A DNA stretch of 64,000 bases from Gilvimarinus chinensis DSM 19667 (GCF_000377745.1 NZ_KB898708.1:310001-374000); one strand, 5' to 3'; positions 8,701-17,948 are shown, numbered from the stretch's first letter. Program-made: numbers and translations. Notes: generated by a model from the letters alone, not told the origin.

Positions 8701-8731
8701 AAAAAGGCGAGGTAGAAACCTCGCCTTTTTT
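8701..8731 (-). terminator. Intrinsic terminator of the cold-shock gene
   Basis: A 13-pair stem (AAAAAGGCGAGGT and its complement) with a four-base AGAA loop, flanked by A and T runs on both sides so it could act in both directions. It lies 40 bases after the cold-shock stop codon, the usual place for a minus-strand terminator. Confidence 0.9.
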
Positions 8732-8770
8732 GTCGTCAATTCAGCTTGGCTGAATAACTGACCCCAACAC

Positions 8771-8977
8771 TTACAAAACAACGATGTTCTCAGCCTGAGG
8801 GCCTTTTTGACCTTGAGTCACAGTAAATTCAACTTTTTGACCTTCGGCCAGGGTTTTGAAACCAGAGCCAACAATCGCGCTGAAGTGAGCGAAAACGTCT
8901 GGACCAGACTCCTGCTCAATAAAACCAAAACCTTTAGCTTCGTTAAACCACTTAACAGTGCCAGTTACAGTAGACAT
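8771..8977 (-). CDS. Cold-shock domain protein (CspA family)
   Basis: A 68-residue single cold-shock domain. The RNA-binding motifs are intact: [12 protein letters not shown] (RNP1, KGFGFI) and DVFAHFSAI (RNP2, DVFAHF). These proteins melt RNA secondary structure and bind single-stranded nucleic acid. The Shine-Dalgarno AAGGAA lies about seven bases before the ATG. The gene stands alone with its own promoter about 140 bases upstream and its own terminator. The long untranslated leader resembles cspA-type leaders, but the sequence alone does not show whether it is cold-induced, so no specific csp letter is given. Confidence 0.96.
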   Translation of the reverse strand: MSTVTGTVKWFNEAKGFGFIEQESGPDVFAHFSAIVGSGFKTLAEGQKVEFTVTQGQKGPQAENIVVL

Positions 8978-9126
8978 AGTCTATTCCTTTACAATCAATG
9001 AGTAAGCCTAATGAGGCGATTGGTGCTAAAAGTGTTGCTATTACTTATGACTGAAAGACCAGAACTGTAGAAACTACTGTTACTAAGGTTGGGCATAAAT
9101 ATAGGACATACTTTCAAGCGTATCTG

Positions 9127-9154
9127 AGTATATACCCCTAACAACCCAAGTCAA
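9127..9154 (-). promoter_or_regulatory. Sigma-70 promoter of the cold-shock gene
   Basis: On the minus strand TTGACT (9149-9154) and TATACT (9127-9132) are separated by 16 bases. Transcription would begin near 9120, giving a leader of roughly 140 bases before the cold-shock ATG at 8977. Confidence 0.7.
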
Positions 9155-9184
9155 CAGACCCCAAAGAGAAATTTTGAGCACTTT

Positions 9185-10060
9185 TTATCGCTTTACCAAG
9201 GTCAGTGCAATGCCGCTCAAAATAATCAAACTCGCCACAATAAACTGCACGCTGAGCGCCTCATCAAGCCACACGATTCCCCCCAGCGCAGCCCATACAG
9301 GGACGCTGAGCTGCACGGCTGCGGCCTGAGTAACGCTGAGGCTCGGCAAGACCAAATACCATAACGCGTAGCCAATAGCTGAAGCGCCTGCACCGGACAG
9401 CACAGCCAATAAAACTCCGTATCCACTCCATTGATGGTCAAACAATACAAAAGGCAATAAAACCAAACACATGAGACCAGCGCGATAAAAGCTATGGGCG
9501 GTCAACTGAAGTGGGGCTTGCCCTGCCCGTCCTATCAAGGTGAACACTGCCCAGGCAAGCCCAGCGCCAGCCATTAACGCAAAGCCTCCAAAGGAGGGAC
9601 GAGAAGCACCCGGTAACAACAAACCAACAAGCCCACTAAACGCCAGCGCAGCACCGGCTAATTCACGGTAGGATAATCGCCCCCCTCTGAAAACGGCATA
9701 CCCCAGCAATGTTAATTGCACAGCCGCGAACAGAATAAGGGCTCCCTCTGCAGTGCCCAGGTTGACGTAAGCCAAGGAAAACAATAACGCATAGACAAAC
9801 AACGCCATAGCCGCTCGCCAACTCTGCTGCGATGTAGGAATCTTGGTGCTTGAGCCTGCGCTATTGAAAGTCACCAGCAGATAGAGCATCACTGCGCCAC
9901 TGCACAGTCGTATCAGGGTAAAGCTATTGGCATCTACAGCGCCGGAAGCTAAGGCCAAACGACAAAGCAATGAGTTGCCAGCAAACGCCAACATCGCCAG
10001 CGCAACCAGCCCCACCCGGGACACTTGAGAAAATTGAGTATTCAATTGAGGATTTACCAA
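9185..10060 (-). CDS. DMT/EamA family transporter
   Basis: A 291-residue inner-membrane protein with about ten hydrophobic segments arranged as two EamA repeats (residues 17-145 and 160-289). The first repeat shows FAGNSLLCRLAL and FTLIRLCSGAV, typical of drug/metabolite exporters of the RhaT/YdcZ superfamily. The substrate is unknown. The frame begins with TTG immediately after the stop of the HD-GYP gene; no good Shine-Dalgarno is visible, so coupling or a slightly later GTG start is possible. Confidence 0.88.
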   Translation of the reverse strand: MVNPQLNTQFSQVSRVGLVALAMLAFAGNSLLCRLALASGAVDANSFTLIRLCSGAVMLYLLVTFNSAGSSTKIPTSQQSWRAAMALFVYALLFSLAYVNLGTAEGALILFAAVQLTLLGYAVFRGGRLSYRELAGAALAFSGLVGLLLPGASRPSFGGFALMAGAGLAWAVFTLIGRAGQAPLQLTAHSFYRAGLMCLVLLPFVLFDHQWSGYGVLLAVLSGAGASAIGYALWYLVLPSLSVTQAAAVQLSVPVWAALGGIVWLDEALSVQFIVASLIILSGIALTLVKR

Positions 10061-13000
10061 CTATCGAAGATATTGTTCAACATCTACCCGATCGATTTGC
10101 GACGCGGGCAGAAACTGTTGAGCGTACTGTAAATACACGCCGCTTTCCAACAACAAATGAAATACATCTTTATCGACGTGCCCCCTATCAACCATTTTTG
10201 ACAGAATTGAAATCGCTTCGCTAAGAGTTTTAGCTTTTTTATAAGGACGGTCACGAGCTGTGAGCGCTTCAAAAATATCTGCCACCATCAGCAAACGCTC
10301 AGGAATGGATAAATCTTTTGCACTTAGCCCCCGCGGGTAACCACCACCGTCCATCGACTCATGATGCGTAGAGGCATAGCGAGGCACGTTTTTCAGCTCA
10401 GGGGGAAACGGTAAACCATCGAGCATTTTAATAGTGGCAATTACATGCTCGTTGATTTTAAAACGATCTTCTGCGGTGAGCGTCCCATAGCGAATACTGA
10501 GGTTATATATTTCACCGCGATTGTACAGCTGCTCGGGTGGCGTCATGGTAATCCCTAGGTGAGGAGGATATCTTGGAAGCCGTTCTCGCGGGATAATATG
10601 CTCAGGCTTATCCGCCAACAACGGCTCAATGACCGGCAACAGTTGCTCCTCCATACTCTGCCGCCTCTCCTCTACCGGAGATAACCCCAAGCGGTTATCG
10701 AAATAACGCAACCAGGTTACCTGGCTCAATTCAGTCAGTTTCCCACTCATATCAGCATCAGATGTCTCCCTACCCTGATTAACCGAGGCAATATAAGCAA
10801 AATCTTGTTGCAACTTGTGTTTTTTTCTTTGCAACGCCTGAGCCAGCTCATTATGAGAATCTGGGTGTAAGCGGAGTTTCTCCAGGTACTCGATATGAGC
10901 ATCTCGCCAAAGCACTTCAAACCTCATCCGTATTTCGTGTATACGATTGTAGATGCTCTCCAGCTTAGTCCCTTTATCAACAATGTGCTCCGGTGTGGTT
11001 ATTTTGCCACAGTCATGCAGCCAAGCCGCTATGCGAAACTCCCTCCATTGATTTTCATTAAAGCTGAATTTAGAAAAAGGAGGGCTGTTAGAGTCTTGTG
11101 CGGCTTTGGCGAGCATTAACCCAATTTCTGGAACTCGCTCACAGTGCTCACCGGTATATGGTGACTTTTCATCAATAGCATTAGCAATGATCTGAATAAA
11201 CGAATCCAACAACTCTTGCTGTCGCTGCTCGTGGGCATCAATAGATTCAGCCATTGAATTAAACGTTTTAGACAATGCTTGAAGCTCTTTAATGGGGGTG
11301 GCCGAAGGTATAAGCTTATAACCTTTACGGGCTTTTATTCGCTCACTACTTTCTTTCAACGCCTGTATCGGCCTAACCAATGGCGAAGAACACCACCACG
11401 CGAGAGGCAACAACAATAACAAAGCAAAAGAAGTAAACAGAAGCGATGTTCGCAGTTGCTGACGACTCTCCCCCAACACTTGTTCTTCTGGTAGTAACAC
11501 ACCTAAATAACCACCCATTTCGCGCTGGGGAAACAAGTTTTCAACGTATATAAACTTATTTACACCATTAATAGGCACTTTTTGCAGCTGACCTTGAAGA
11601 CTTTCGTCTTGAGCGGCCTTTAACAGCTCATAATAAGGAACCACATCCGATTCACGCCCCAAGGGCTTGCCCAACCACTTTTGCTCTAACAATTCCCAAT
11701 CCTGAGGTTCAATATTTTCCAGCGCTAAGTTGAGCAATGGAATTAAGTCTTTATACTCTGGGCGAACCTGGATATGAAGCGTGCTATATAGAACGTCAGG
11801 GTCCGGGTAGAAAGGCTTTCCAACAAAAACATCATGAATAAAGTAATCTTGAACGGCTGACGCCAAAACAACCGAAAAATCAATGGTTGCATCCGCCATT
11901 CCATTGGCTACTGCCATTAAGGATGCCAGGGGCGTCTCAGTCTCGACCACCTTAATACCGGGCACCACCTGCTGCAGTTTTTGAGTTGAACTCCAATCGG
12001 AGACAACAGCAACCGTCTTCCCTTCTAGACCCTGTAAATGATTGATGGGAGGGCTACCTTGAGCGACAGCCACACTGAAAGGCAGACTTAATATCGGCTG
12101 GGTAATCGGCCCATGCTTTACGGTGTCTTTACTGTTAGGAACAGCTTGTAATACATCAATCTCTGCTGCCTTAAAGTTTGCGAGAAACTCCGGCCAGGCA
12201 TACCCATTAATATGCTCAAACTTCAAATCAAGACTGGTTGACAGAATGTTCATCACGTCAACCATATACCCTCTGGGGCTCCCAGAAACTGCGAAATCCA
12301 AAGGAGGCCAATCAGTATCATTTGACACACGAACAGTGCCAAGCTCTTTAATATAGCTACGCTGAGCATGGTTCAAATCAAGGGGCTGAGTAACATATTC
12401 AGCCTCCCCAACTCCCCGGATCTGATTACTTGCAATCAAAAGTCCGGAACTGTTGAACAAGTAAATCTTTTCCTTATCGCTGACCTTGTGATGAAGAAGA
12501 TCTTCGGAGAAAGACTGCAAGGTTACATCTAAAGACAATACTGCTTTACTCTGTGGCAGGCGAATTGAAAAAGATTTTCCGGTTAACTGATTAAACTGAA
12601 ACAAATAGGGGGGAGAAGAAACCACCTCGTCTTTTTTTGCTCGCCGGTACCAGGGCCTTTGCGTGGAGTCGTAACGACTTGGTTCCGTATAAACATGCCG
12701 AAGCCTAAAAGCTGCATCATAGTAATAAAGCGTCCTAACTCGGCCAGAGTCTGTTTCTGACACCGTATTTACCACCCACCGATCTTCAGGTAATGCGCTT
12801 AATCGCTGACGAACCCCGTGGCTGCTCTGTAAATTAATTACCCCATAAAAATCGCCATTATCAAACCCCAAATACACGCTGTAAAACACGGGATTATTAA
12901 GCATCAACTCTGCAAACACTTCACGAGTTGCGCTGCCCTCACTAACAGAATTGCCGAGCAATGGGTATTTGGATAAGACGCGAGCAATTTGAACCCCTCG

Positions 13001-13207
13001 AGATTCAATGGACTTAATATAAGTACCAATGCTGTCAGCGGATCGCTGGTAACGTTTTATAGCTGCATCCCGAGCCATTTGACGGCAAAAGTTGTGTTGT
13101 AAAGAGATAGACACGACGGCAGTAAACACCATCGTCAACACCACCAGCACCACCGTGATAGTACGAATGGAAATTTGAGGGTTTAAACCCCGGGGGAAGG
13201 TCTTCAA
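10061..13207 (-). CDS. Membrane sensor with Cache and substrate-binding domains and HD-GYP output
   Basis: A c-di-GMP phosphodiesterase-type sensor of about 1048 residues (numbers count from TTG 13213, two codons earlier). Helix 1 spans 17-38. Residues 40-290 look like a dCache sensor (YLFNSSGLLIAS at 251-262). Residues 290-520 resemble a periplasmic amino-acid-binding domain (SBP_bac_3; VRVSNDTDWPPLDF at 294-307). A Cache-like end (GGYLGVLLPEEQVLG) follows, then helix 2 (589-610), HAMP (611-665) and HD-GYP (667-1015) with HDCGK (733-737) and HHESMDGGGYP (950-960). About 140 residues are inserted between the HD and GYP parts. The TTG at 13207 has a GGAG six bases upstream. Ligand unknown. Confidence 0.88.
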   Translation of the reverse strand: MKTFPRGLNPQISIRTITVVLVVLTMVFTAVVSISLQHNFCRQMARDAAIKRYQRSADSIGTYIKSIESRGVQIARVLSKYPLLGNSVSEGSATREVFAELMLNNPVFYSVYLGFDNGDFYGVINLQSSHGVRQRLSALPEDRWVVNTVSETDSGRVRTLYYYDAAFRLRHVYTEPSRYDSTQRPWYRRAKKDEVVSSPPYLFQFNQLTGKSFSIRLPQSKAVLSLDVTLQSFSEDLLHHKVSDKEKIYLFNSSGLLIASNQIRGVGEAEYVTQPLDLNHAQRSYIKELGTVRVSNDTDWPPLDFAVSGSPRGYMVDVMNILSTSLDLKFEHINGYAWPEFLANFKAAEIDVLQAVPNSKDTVKHGPITQPILSLPFSVAVAQGSPPINHLQGLEGKTVAVVSDWSSTQKLQQVVPGIKVVETETPLASLMAVANGMADATIDFSVVLASAVQDYFIHDVFVGKPFYPDPDVLYSTLHIQVRPEYKDLIPLLNLALENIEPQDWELLEQKWLGKPLGRESDVVPYYELLKAAQDESLQGQLQKVPINGVNKFIYVENLFPQREMGGYLGVLLPEEQVLGESRQQLRTSLLFTSFALLLLLPLAWWCSSPLVRPIQALKESSERIKARKGYKLIPSATPIKELQALSKTFNSMAESIDAHEQRQQELLDSFIQIIANAIDEKSPYTGEHCERVPEIGLMLAKAAQDSNSPPFSKFSFNENQWREFRIAAWLHDCGKITTPEHIVDKGTKLESIYNRIHEIRMRFEVLWRDAHIEYLEKLRLHPDSHNELAQALQRKKHKLQQDFAYIASVNQGRETSDADMSGKLTELSQVTWLRYFDNRLGLSPVEERRQSMEEQLLPVIEPLLADKPEHIIPRERLPRYPPHLGITMTPPEQLYNRGEIYNLSIRYGTLTAEDRFKINEHVIATIKMLDGLPFPPELKNVPRYASTHHESMDGGGYPRGLSAKDLSIPERLLMVADIFEALTARDRPYKKAKTLSEAISILSKMVDRGHVDKDVFHLLLESGVYLQYAQQFLPASQIDRVDVEQYLR

Positions 13208-13293
13208 GGCCAACTCCGTCTGCCCAACTTTTGACCACTATATTACGCATTGTTTCGCTTTTACAGCAATGCCCGCTTTCTTTCAAATAAAGA

Positions 13294-13318
13294 GTCAGGG
13301 GCGTAAAACGCCCCTGAC
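13294..13318 (-). terminator. Terminator after thrH
   Basis: A perfect ten-pair stem GTCAGGGGCG with a five-base loop begins one base after the thrH stop codon; on the minus strand it is followed by CTCTTTATTT. The U-tract is imperfect but the stem is strong and GC-rich. Confidence 0.75.
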
Positions 13319-13319
13319 A

Positions 13320-13937
13320 CTACAGTGAAAGCTCTCGATTGCTTGCCTTAATAAATTCCTTCTTTAGCTCTTCGTAAGTATGGGCGGCAGGAAACTGAGG
13401 GAATTCGTCTATTACGTTCTGAGGCGCATGAAACAAGATGCCCGCATCAGCCTCACCCAGCATGGTGGTATCGTTATAAGAATCACCGGCAGCGATAATA
13501 CGATAATAGAGGGTCTTCAGGGCCAGAACAGACTGACGTTTTGGGTCTTTCTGGCGTAGGTGGTAATTAATAACTCTCCCGCTGGCATCGGTCTCAAGGC
13601 GGTGACAAAGTAACGTGGGGAAGCCCAGCTGACGCATCAAGGGCTGGGAGAACTCGTAAAAGGTATCCGATAGAATAATCACTTGAAAGCGCTCCCGCAG
13701 CCAGTCAACAAACTCCACTGCGCCCTCAAGGGGCTTAAGGGTGGCAATCACCTCCTGAATTTCATTCAACCCCAGGTTATTCTCTTCAAGAATTTTAAGC
13801 CGCTGACGCATCAGTACATCGTAGTCAGGAATATCCCTGGTCGTTGCCTTTAAGGCTTCGATGCCGGTCTTTTCGGCAAATTTAATCCAAATTTCAGGCA
13901 CTAATACGCCTTCTAAGTCTAAACAAGCGAGTTCCAC
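13320..13937 (-). CDS. thrH: Phosphoserine phosphatase/homoserine phosphotransferase
   Basis: ThrH is a HAD-family enzyme that dephosphorylates phosphoserine and can transfer the phosphate to homoserine, linking serine and threonine synthesis. The 205-residue product has the nucleophile motif CLDLEGVLVPE (Asp7, Glu9), the segment RERFQVIILSDTFYEFSQPL, and AAGDSYNDTTML, nearly identical to Pseudomonas ThrH as I remember it, and the same length. A longer frame opens at 14024, but GTG at 13937 has the Shine-Dalgarno GGGGAG and gives the family N-terminus. It is divergent from cysH, as in pseudomonads. Confidence 0.95.
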   Translation of the reverse strand: MELACLDLEGVLVPEIWIKFAEKTGIEALKATTRDIPDYDVLMRQRLKILEENNLGLNEIQEVIATLKPLEGAVEFVDWLRERFQVIILSDTFYEFSQPLMRQLGFPTLLCHRLETDASGRVINYHLRQKDPKRQSVLALKTLYYRIIAAGDSYNDTTMLGEADAGILFHAPQNVIDEFPQFPAAHTYEELKKEFIKASNRELSL

Positions 13938-14160
13938 AGCTATCTCCCCTATCCTAAGCGGTATAAAAGTTGGCGAATCTACCTTGCCAAGCGCCGAAAA
14001 GCAATCCAGATAACCCAGGGGCACCCTCAGCTCGGGATAATAGACAGTTATAAGATAATACCCCCAAGGTATTGGGCAGACACGCCTCGCTTTGCTATGC
14101 TTCGCGCAAAATTAGATCTTGGCATCAGCCAGAACCACCGTGATTCAGGAACCACAAACC

Positions 14161-14883
14161 ATGACCGAGGTTATCAACACTGTTGATATAGAGCAGGAAC
14201 TGGCCAAGCAAAGTCCCCATCGGATAATGCGCTACGCTCTGGAAAACTACCAAAATATAGCTATTTCATTCAGCGGAGCTGAAGATGTTGCACTCATAGA
14301 CATGGCCAGCCGTATTCGCCCGGATGTGTCAGTATTTTGCCTAGACACCGGGCGCCTGCACAGCGAAACCTATCAGTTCATCGAGCAAGTGCGTAAGCAC
14401 TATGGAATCCAGATAGATATACTATCTCCTGATGGCGAAGAAGTACGCCAGCTTGTCAGTAAAAAAGGTCTTTTCAGTTTTTACGAGGACACCCATAAAG
14501 AATGCTGCGGCATTCGTAAAATCAACCCGTTGCGCAAGAAGTTGCTGGAGGTTGATGCCTGGATTACCGGCCAGCGTAAAGATCAAAGCCCTGGCACCCG
14601 CGCAGACATCCCCGTCATCCAGGACGACCTGGCATTTGCCCGCGCCGGTGAGACACTGACCAAATTTAACCCTCTCGCCAACTGGAGTTCAGAGGAAGTC
14701 TGGGCCTATATCCGGGCCTACGAGGTTCCTTACAACCCCCTGCACGATCGTGGTTTTGTTTCCATCGGCTGCGAGCCCTGCACCAAACCAATTGGCCCTG
14801 GCCAACATGAACGCGAAGGGCGCTGGTGGTGGGAAGAAGCGACGAAAAAAGAGTGCGGCCTCCACGCCAGTAATATCAGCTAA
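14161..14883 (+). CDS. cysH: Adenylyl-sulfate (APS) reductase
   Basis: Reduces APS to sulfite in assimilatory sulfate reduction. The 240-residue protein has the PP-loop SFSGAED (36-42), the CC pair in KECCGIRK (115-116) and the second pair in GCEPC (204, 207); the two pairs bind the [4Fe-4S] cluster that marks APS rather than PAPS reductases. The catalytic cysteine is in the C-terminal ECGLH (Cys232). The ATG at 14161 has AGGAA about ten bases before it; an in-frame ATG further up at 14119 adds a non-family leader. A CxxC thioredoxin-fold gene follows at once. Confidence 0.96.
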   Translation: MTEVINTVDIEQELAKQSPHRIMRYALENYQNIAISFSGAEDVALIDMASRIRPDVSVFCLDTGRLHSETYQFIEQVRKHYGIQIDILSPDGEEVRQLVSKKGLFSFYEDTHKECCGIRKINPLRKKLLEVDAWITGQRKDQSPGTRADIPVIQDDLAFARAGETLTKFNPLANWSSEEVWAYIRAYEVPYNPLHDRGFVSIGCEPCTKPIGPGQHEREGRWWWEEATKKECGLHASNIS

Positions 14884-14919
14884 GCGGCAACACCCATCTA
14901 ACGATGAGCGGTACAGGCG

Positions 14920-15192
14920 ATGAAAATAACTCTGGTAAAAAAAATACTGCGTGACGGCTCTGCATGCCGAAAATGTCTGGATGTACAAAATAAACTAGAG
15001 CAAGCAGGCCACTTGGCCCGTATCGACGAAATCGTTGAAGCCCGTGAAGACGACATTGACAGCCCGGGCATGCAACTTGCCAAACAGTACGGCGTGGACC
15101 GGGCACCATTTTTTATGGTCGAGGAAGATGGAAAGCCGATTAAAATTTACACGGTCTATATGAAGTTCTTACTTGAAGTCTTAGAGGCTTAA
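14920..15192 (+). CDS. Small glutaredoxin/thioredoxin-fold protein with CRKC site
   Basis: A 90-residue protein with a thioredoxin-like layout: strand, then CRKC (Cys16-Cys19) at the start of the first helix, and [11 protein letters not shown] as the cis-Pro loop (Pro near residue 73). It lies 36 bases after cysH on the same strand, so it may supply electrons to APS reductase or reset its catalytic cysteine; this is inferred from position and fold. It lacks the GSH-binding TVP motif of classical glutaredoxins. Its 3' end overlaps the convergent msrA by twelve bases. Confidence 0.75.
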   Translation: MKITLVKKILRDGSACRKCLDVQNKLEQAGHLARIDEIVEAREDDIDSPGMQLAKQYGVDRAPFFMVEEDGKPIKIYTVYMKFLLEVLEA

Positions 15193-15834
15193 CCCAGGAC
15201 AAGTGACTCCAGTCCCACCGAGACCGCAATAACCCCCAGGGTTTTTAGCCAGATATTGCTGATGATACGTCTCAGCGTAATAAAACGCTGGTGCAGGCTG
15301 AATCTCGGTGGTGATATCGCCATACCCCCGGGCTCGAAGTTCCGCCTGGTAAAGGTCTCGGCTTGCCTGGGCGCGGCTTAATTGAGCCTCACTGCTCAAG
15401 TACAGCCCCGAGCGGTATTGAGTGCCCCGATCGTTACCTTGCCGCATACCTTGAGTAGGATCATGAGCCTGCCAAAATACTTGCAGGAGTCGGTCGAATG
15501 AGGTGTCTGCAGGGTTATACACCACTAAAACAACTTCATTATGACCCGTCAACCCACTACACACCTCTTCGTAAGTTGGGTTGGGTGTATGGCCTGCGGC
15601 ATACCCGACAGCAGTCGTAAATACGCCCGGCTCTTGCCAGAAGCAGCGCTCCGCCCCCCAAAAGCACCCCAAACCGGCTAAAAACCACTCGGTATGCTCT
15701 GGAAAAGGAGGCTTGATTACTTCCCCTGATACCCAGTGAGTATTTTCCACCTGAAGGGGTTCTGGCCTGCCCGGCAATGCCTGCTCTTCAGTTGGCATTT
15801 TGGATTTATCTTGTCCTGAAAACATACACCCCAC
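15181..15834 (-). CDS. msrA: Peptide methionine sulfoxide reductase A
   Basis: Reduces methionine-S-sulfoxide in proteins. The catalytic motif GCFWGAER is at residues 56-63 (Cys57), followed by [18 protein letters not shown] and the [19 protein letters not shown] substrate region. Resolving cysteines are in the C-terminal NPGGYCG and VTCPG. A leader of about 50 residues before the catalytic domain is like that of E. coli MsrA (about 212 residues). An internal ATG at 15825 is an equally plausible start. Convergent with the CRKC protein. Confidence 0.95.
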   Translation of the reverse strand: MGCMFSGQDKSKMPTEEQALPGRPEPLQVENTHWVSGEVIKPPFPEHTEWFLAGLGCFWGAERCFWQEPGVFTTAVGYAAGHTPNPTYEEVCSGLTGHNEVVLVVYNPADTSFDRLLQVFWQAHDPTQGMRQGNDRGTQYRSGLYLSSEAQLSRAQASRDLYQAELRARGYGDITTEIQPAPAFYYAETYHQQYLAKNPGGYCGLGGTGVTCPGLSL

Positions 15835-15862
15835 TCCTGTTCAAGCCATCGCCGTTAGCGAC

Positions 15863-16861
15863 TTAACGAGTTTTAACCAGGACTCTGCCCTGCCCCTGAC
15901 CTTTTAACATCGCACTTAAATAATCAGGAACTTGAGCAAGAGAAATTTCACGCACCATCGCATCTTTGACCTTCTGGGTTAAAGGTACCTCTGCCAGCTG
16001 CTGCCAAAGTCTATGTTTATAGCTTAGTGGCTGCTCCGCGGAATCCACGCCCAGTAGCGAGACACCGCGCAGAATAAAGGGGTAAACATTAGCCGTTAAG
16101 TCGGCTGACAGCGCTAATCCACAGCTGACAATAGCCCCTTCGTGATCCGTCGCTTTTAACAGGTTTACTAAAGCGTCACCCCCTAAGGTGTCGAACCCCA
16201 AGCGCCAAGAAGGTTTTAGCAGTGCTTTTTTCTGTGGCTCTAACCACTCTGAACTGGGCATACACTCACTGGCACCCAACTCTCGCAACCTGGGGTATAA
16301 CTGCGCCTTGCCACTTAAAGCAATGACTTTGCAGCCTGAGTAACTCGCCAGAATAATGGCGAGGTTGCCAACGGCGCCTGATGCACCTGTGATCACAAAC
16401 GTTTCGCCGTCTATCTCTGCTCGCTGTAGCCGTTTGATTTTATCTAACCCTTGCGCAACCGTTAGCCCAGGAGTGCCATAAATCATAGCGTCAGCCAAAC
16501 TCAATGATTCAGGGCACTCACACACCCATTCCACGGGTGCGCGGCATACCTGCGTTAAACCTCCGGGGGTATTCATCCCAAAATCGTAGCCGCTAACCAA
16601 CACCCTCTGCCCCGCCTTGAACGTTCCTGAGGGATCATCACGAACGATACCCGCGGCATCGATGCCTGGCGTGTGAGGAAAGTTGCGGCTCACACCAGGG
16701 TTTGCAGCGCTACTTAATGCGTCTTTAAAGTTTAGCCCTGAGTAGTACACATCGATCAAAACGCCACGATCACCTAAGGTAGATTCAGCAACATTTTCAA
16801 GCACGCAGCTAACTTGGCCGTTTTTACTGCGATGCACACGAACAGAGCTGAAATCAGACAT
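15863..16861 (-). CDS. YhdH/AcuI-type zinc-free alcohol dehydrogenase (acrylyl-CoA reductase family)
   Basis: A medium-chain dehydrogenase/reductase of 332 residues. Recognisable segments are YSGLNFKDALS, HTPGIDAAGIV, GYDFGMNTPGG and the NADPH-binding ITGASGAVGNLA. Related proteins are E. coli YhdH and the acrylyl-CoA reductase AcuI, which detoxifies acryloyl-CoA, for example from dimethylsulfoniopropionate. Whether this enzyme uses acryloyl-CoA is not shown by the sequence. It is nine bases downstream of sohB and may be cotranscribed with it. Confidence 0.85.
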   Translation of the reverse strand: MSDFSSVRVHRSKNGQVSCVLENVAESTLGDRGVLIDVYYSGLNFKDALSSAANPGVSRNFPHTPGIDAAGIVRDDPSGTFKAGQRVLVSGYDFGMNTPGGLTQVCRAPVEWVCECPESLSLADAMIYGTPGLTVAQGLDKIKRLQRAEIDGETFVITGASGAVGNLAIILASYSGCKVIALSGKAQLYPRLRELGASECMPSSEWLEPQKKALLKPSWRLGFDTLGGDALVNLLKATDHEGAIVSCGLALSADLTANVYPFILRGVSLLGVDSAEQPLSYKHRLWQQLAEVPLTQKVKDAMVREISLAQVPDYLSAMLKGQGQGRVLVKTR

Positions 16862-16869
16862 AATATCTC

Positions 16870-17922
16870 CTAAAACCAGCGAGTGGATTGTAACCGTGAC
16901 AGCCAGCGCAAGGTCAATTTATCAAAACTGGCCTCGGCTGCAAGACCTAACTTTTCTGGCAATGTTTTCTTTTGTGCGTACTCAACTTCGAATATATCTG
17001 CATCAGGGTGCTGAGAGTAAAGATAGCTGTCACTGGTGACAATTTCATCGATCAGCTGAATGTCCAACGCGCGGCGACCGTACCACACTTCCCCGGTAGC
17101 CACTTGTTCAATGGCAACAACGGGCCGATGCTCCGAAACAAACTCTTTAAAAAGTACGTGGGTTTTTTCAATATCGTCGGTGAACTTCTCTCGCCCCTTG
17201 TCCGTATTCTCGCCAAACATGGTTACCGTTCGCTTGTACTCACCGGCGGTAAACATTTCGAAGTCGATATCGTTCTTTTTGAGTAAGCGATGAAAATTAG
17301 GAAGTTGAGCCACCACCCCGATTGAACCTAGAATTGCAAAAGGTGCAGCAATGATTTTATCCGCTACGCATGCCATCATATAGCCACCACTGGCAGCCAC
17401 CTTATCGACACTGACCGTTAAAGGAATACCTCGCTCTTTAAAACGCATAAGTTGACTAGCCGCCAACCCGTAGCTGTGCACCATGCCGCCGCCGCTTTCA
17501 AGCCGTACAACCACTTCGTCCTTACTCTCGGCCACGCCAAGGACCGCTGTTATCTCCTCACGCAGGCTATCTCCAGCCGATGCTTTAATATCGCCATCAA
17601 AATTAAGCACATAAATGCGTTTACGTCGCTTTAGGGTATGATCAGCTTTTTCCGGCGGCTTTTTATGCCGCTTTTTTTCTGCTTTGCTGTTCTTTTTTTT
17701 AAGCTTAAGCTCTAACTTTCTCGCAGCTGAATCCAGCACCTCACCTTTGATAGTATCGGTAAATTGTTCAAACTTTTCGTTAAGCTTTGTTACTTCAATA
17801 TGACCTTCATTGCTATTACCCTTTTGTTTATTACTGGCAATTAAGGCTAAAACCACTGCAACAACCACTAAAACGGTAATGGCTTTAGCCAAAAACAAGC
17901 CATATTCACTGATAAATTCCAA
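16870..17922 (-). CDS. sohB: SohB-type S49 membrane protease
   Basis: A 350-residue signal-peptide-peptidase-like serine protease. An N-terminal helix (about 9-30) anchors it; the active Ser178 is in VAASGGYMMAC and the partner Lys230 in TAGEYKRT, the Ser-Lys dyad of S49 proteases. An N-terminal S49 domain and a charged linker (residues 70-103, rich in Lys and Arg) precede the catalytic region, as in SohB. The gene follows the unknown membrane protein at 17949 by 26 bases. Likely involved in envelope protein turnover. Confidence 0.94.
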   Translation of the reverse strand: MEFISEYGLFLAKAITVLVVVAVVLALIASNKQKGNSNEGHIEVTKLNEKFEQFTDTIKGEVLDSAARKLELKLKKKNSKAEKKRHKKPPEKADHTLKRRKRIYVLNFDGDIKASAGDSLREEITAVLGVAESKDEVVVRLESGGGMVHSYGLAASQLMRFKERGIPLTVSVDKVAASGGYMMACVADKIIAAPFAILGSIGVVAQLPNFHRLLKKNDIDFEMFTAGEYKRTVTMFGENTDKGREKFTDDIEKTHVLFKEFVSEHRPVVAIEQVATGEVWYGRRALDIQLIDEIVTSDSYLYSQHPDADIFEVEYAQKKTLPEKLGLAAEASFDKLTLRWLSRLQSTRWF

Positions 17923-17948
17923 ACAATTTCTCCTAACTTTTTATCGGT

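Larger units (their letters stand above)
8151..8770. other. Gene-poor stretch of about 620 bases
   Basis: Between the coiled-coil gene and the cold-shock gene there is no ordinary gene. What it holds: a possible 27-codon acidic peptide on the minus strand (8312-8395), a short plus-strand frame without a Shine-Dalgarno (8520-8603, probably chance), and the cold-shock terminator hairpin (8701-8731). The promoter of the coiled-coil gene must lie in its left third, but I could not pick out good -35/-10 boxes. Confidence 0.6.
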
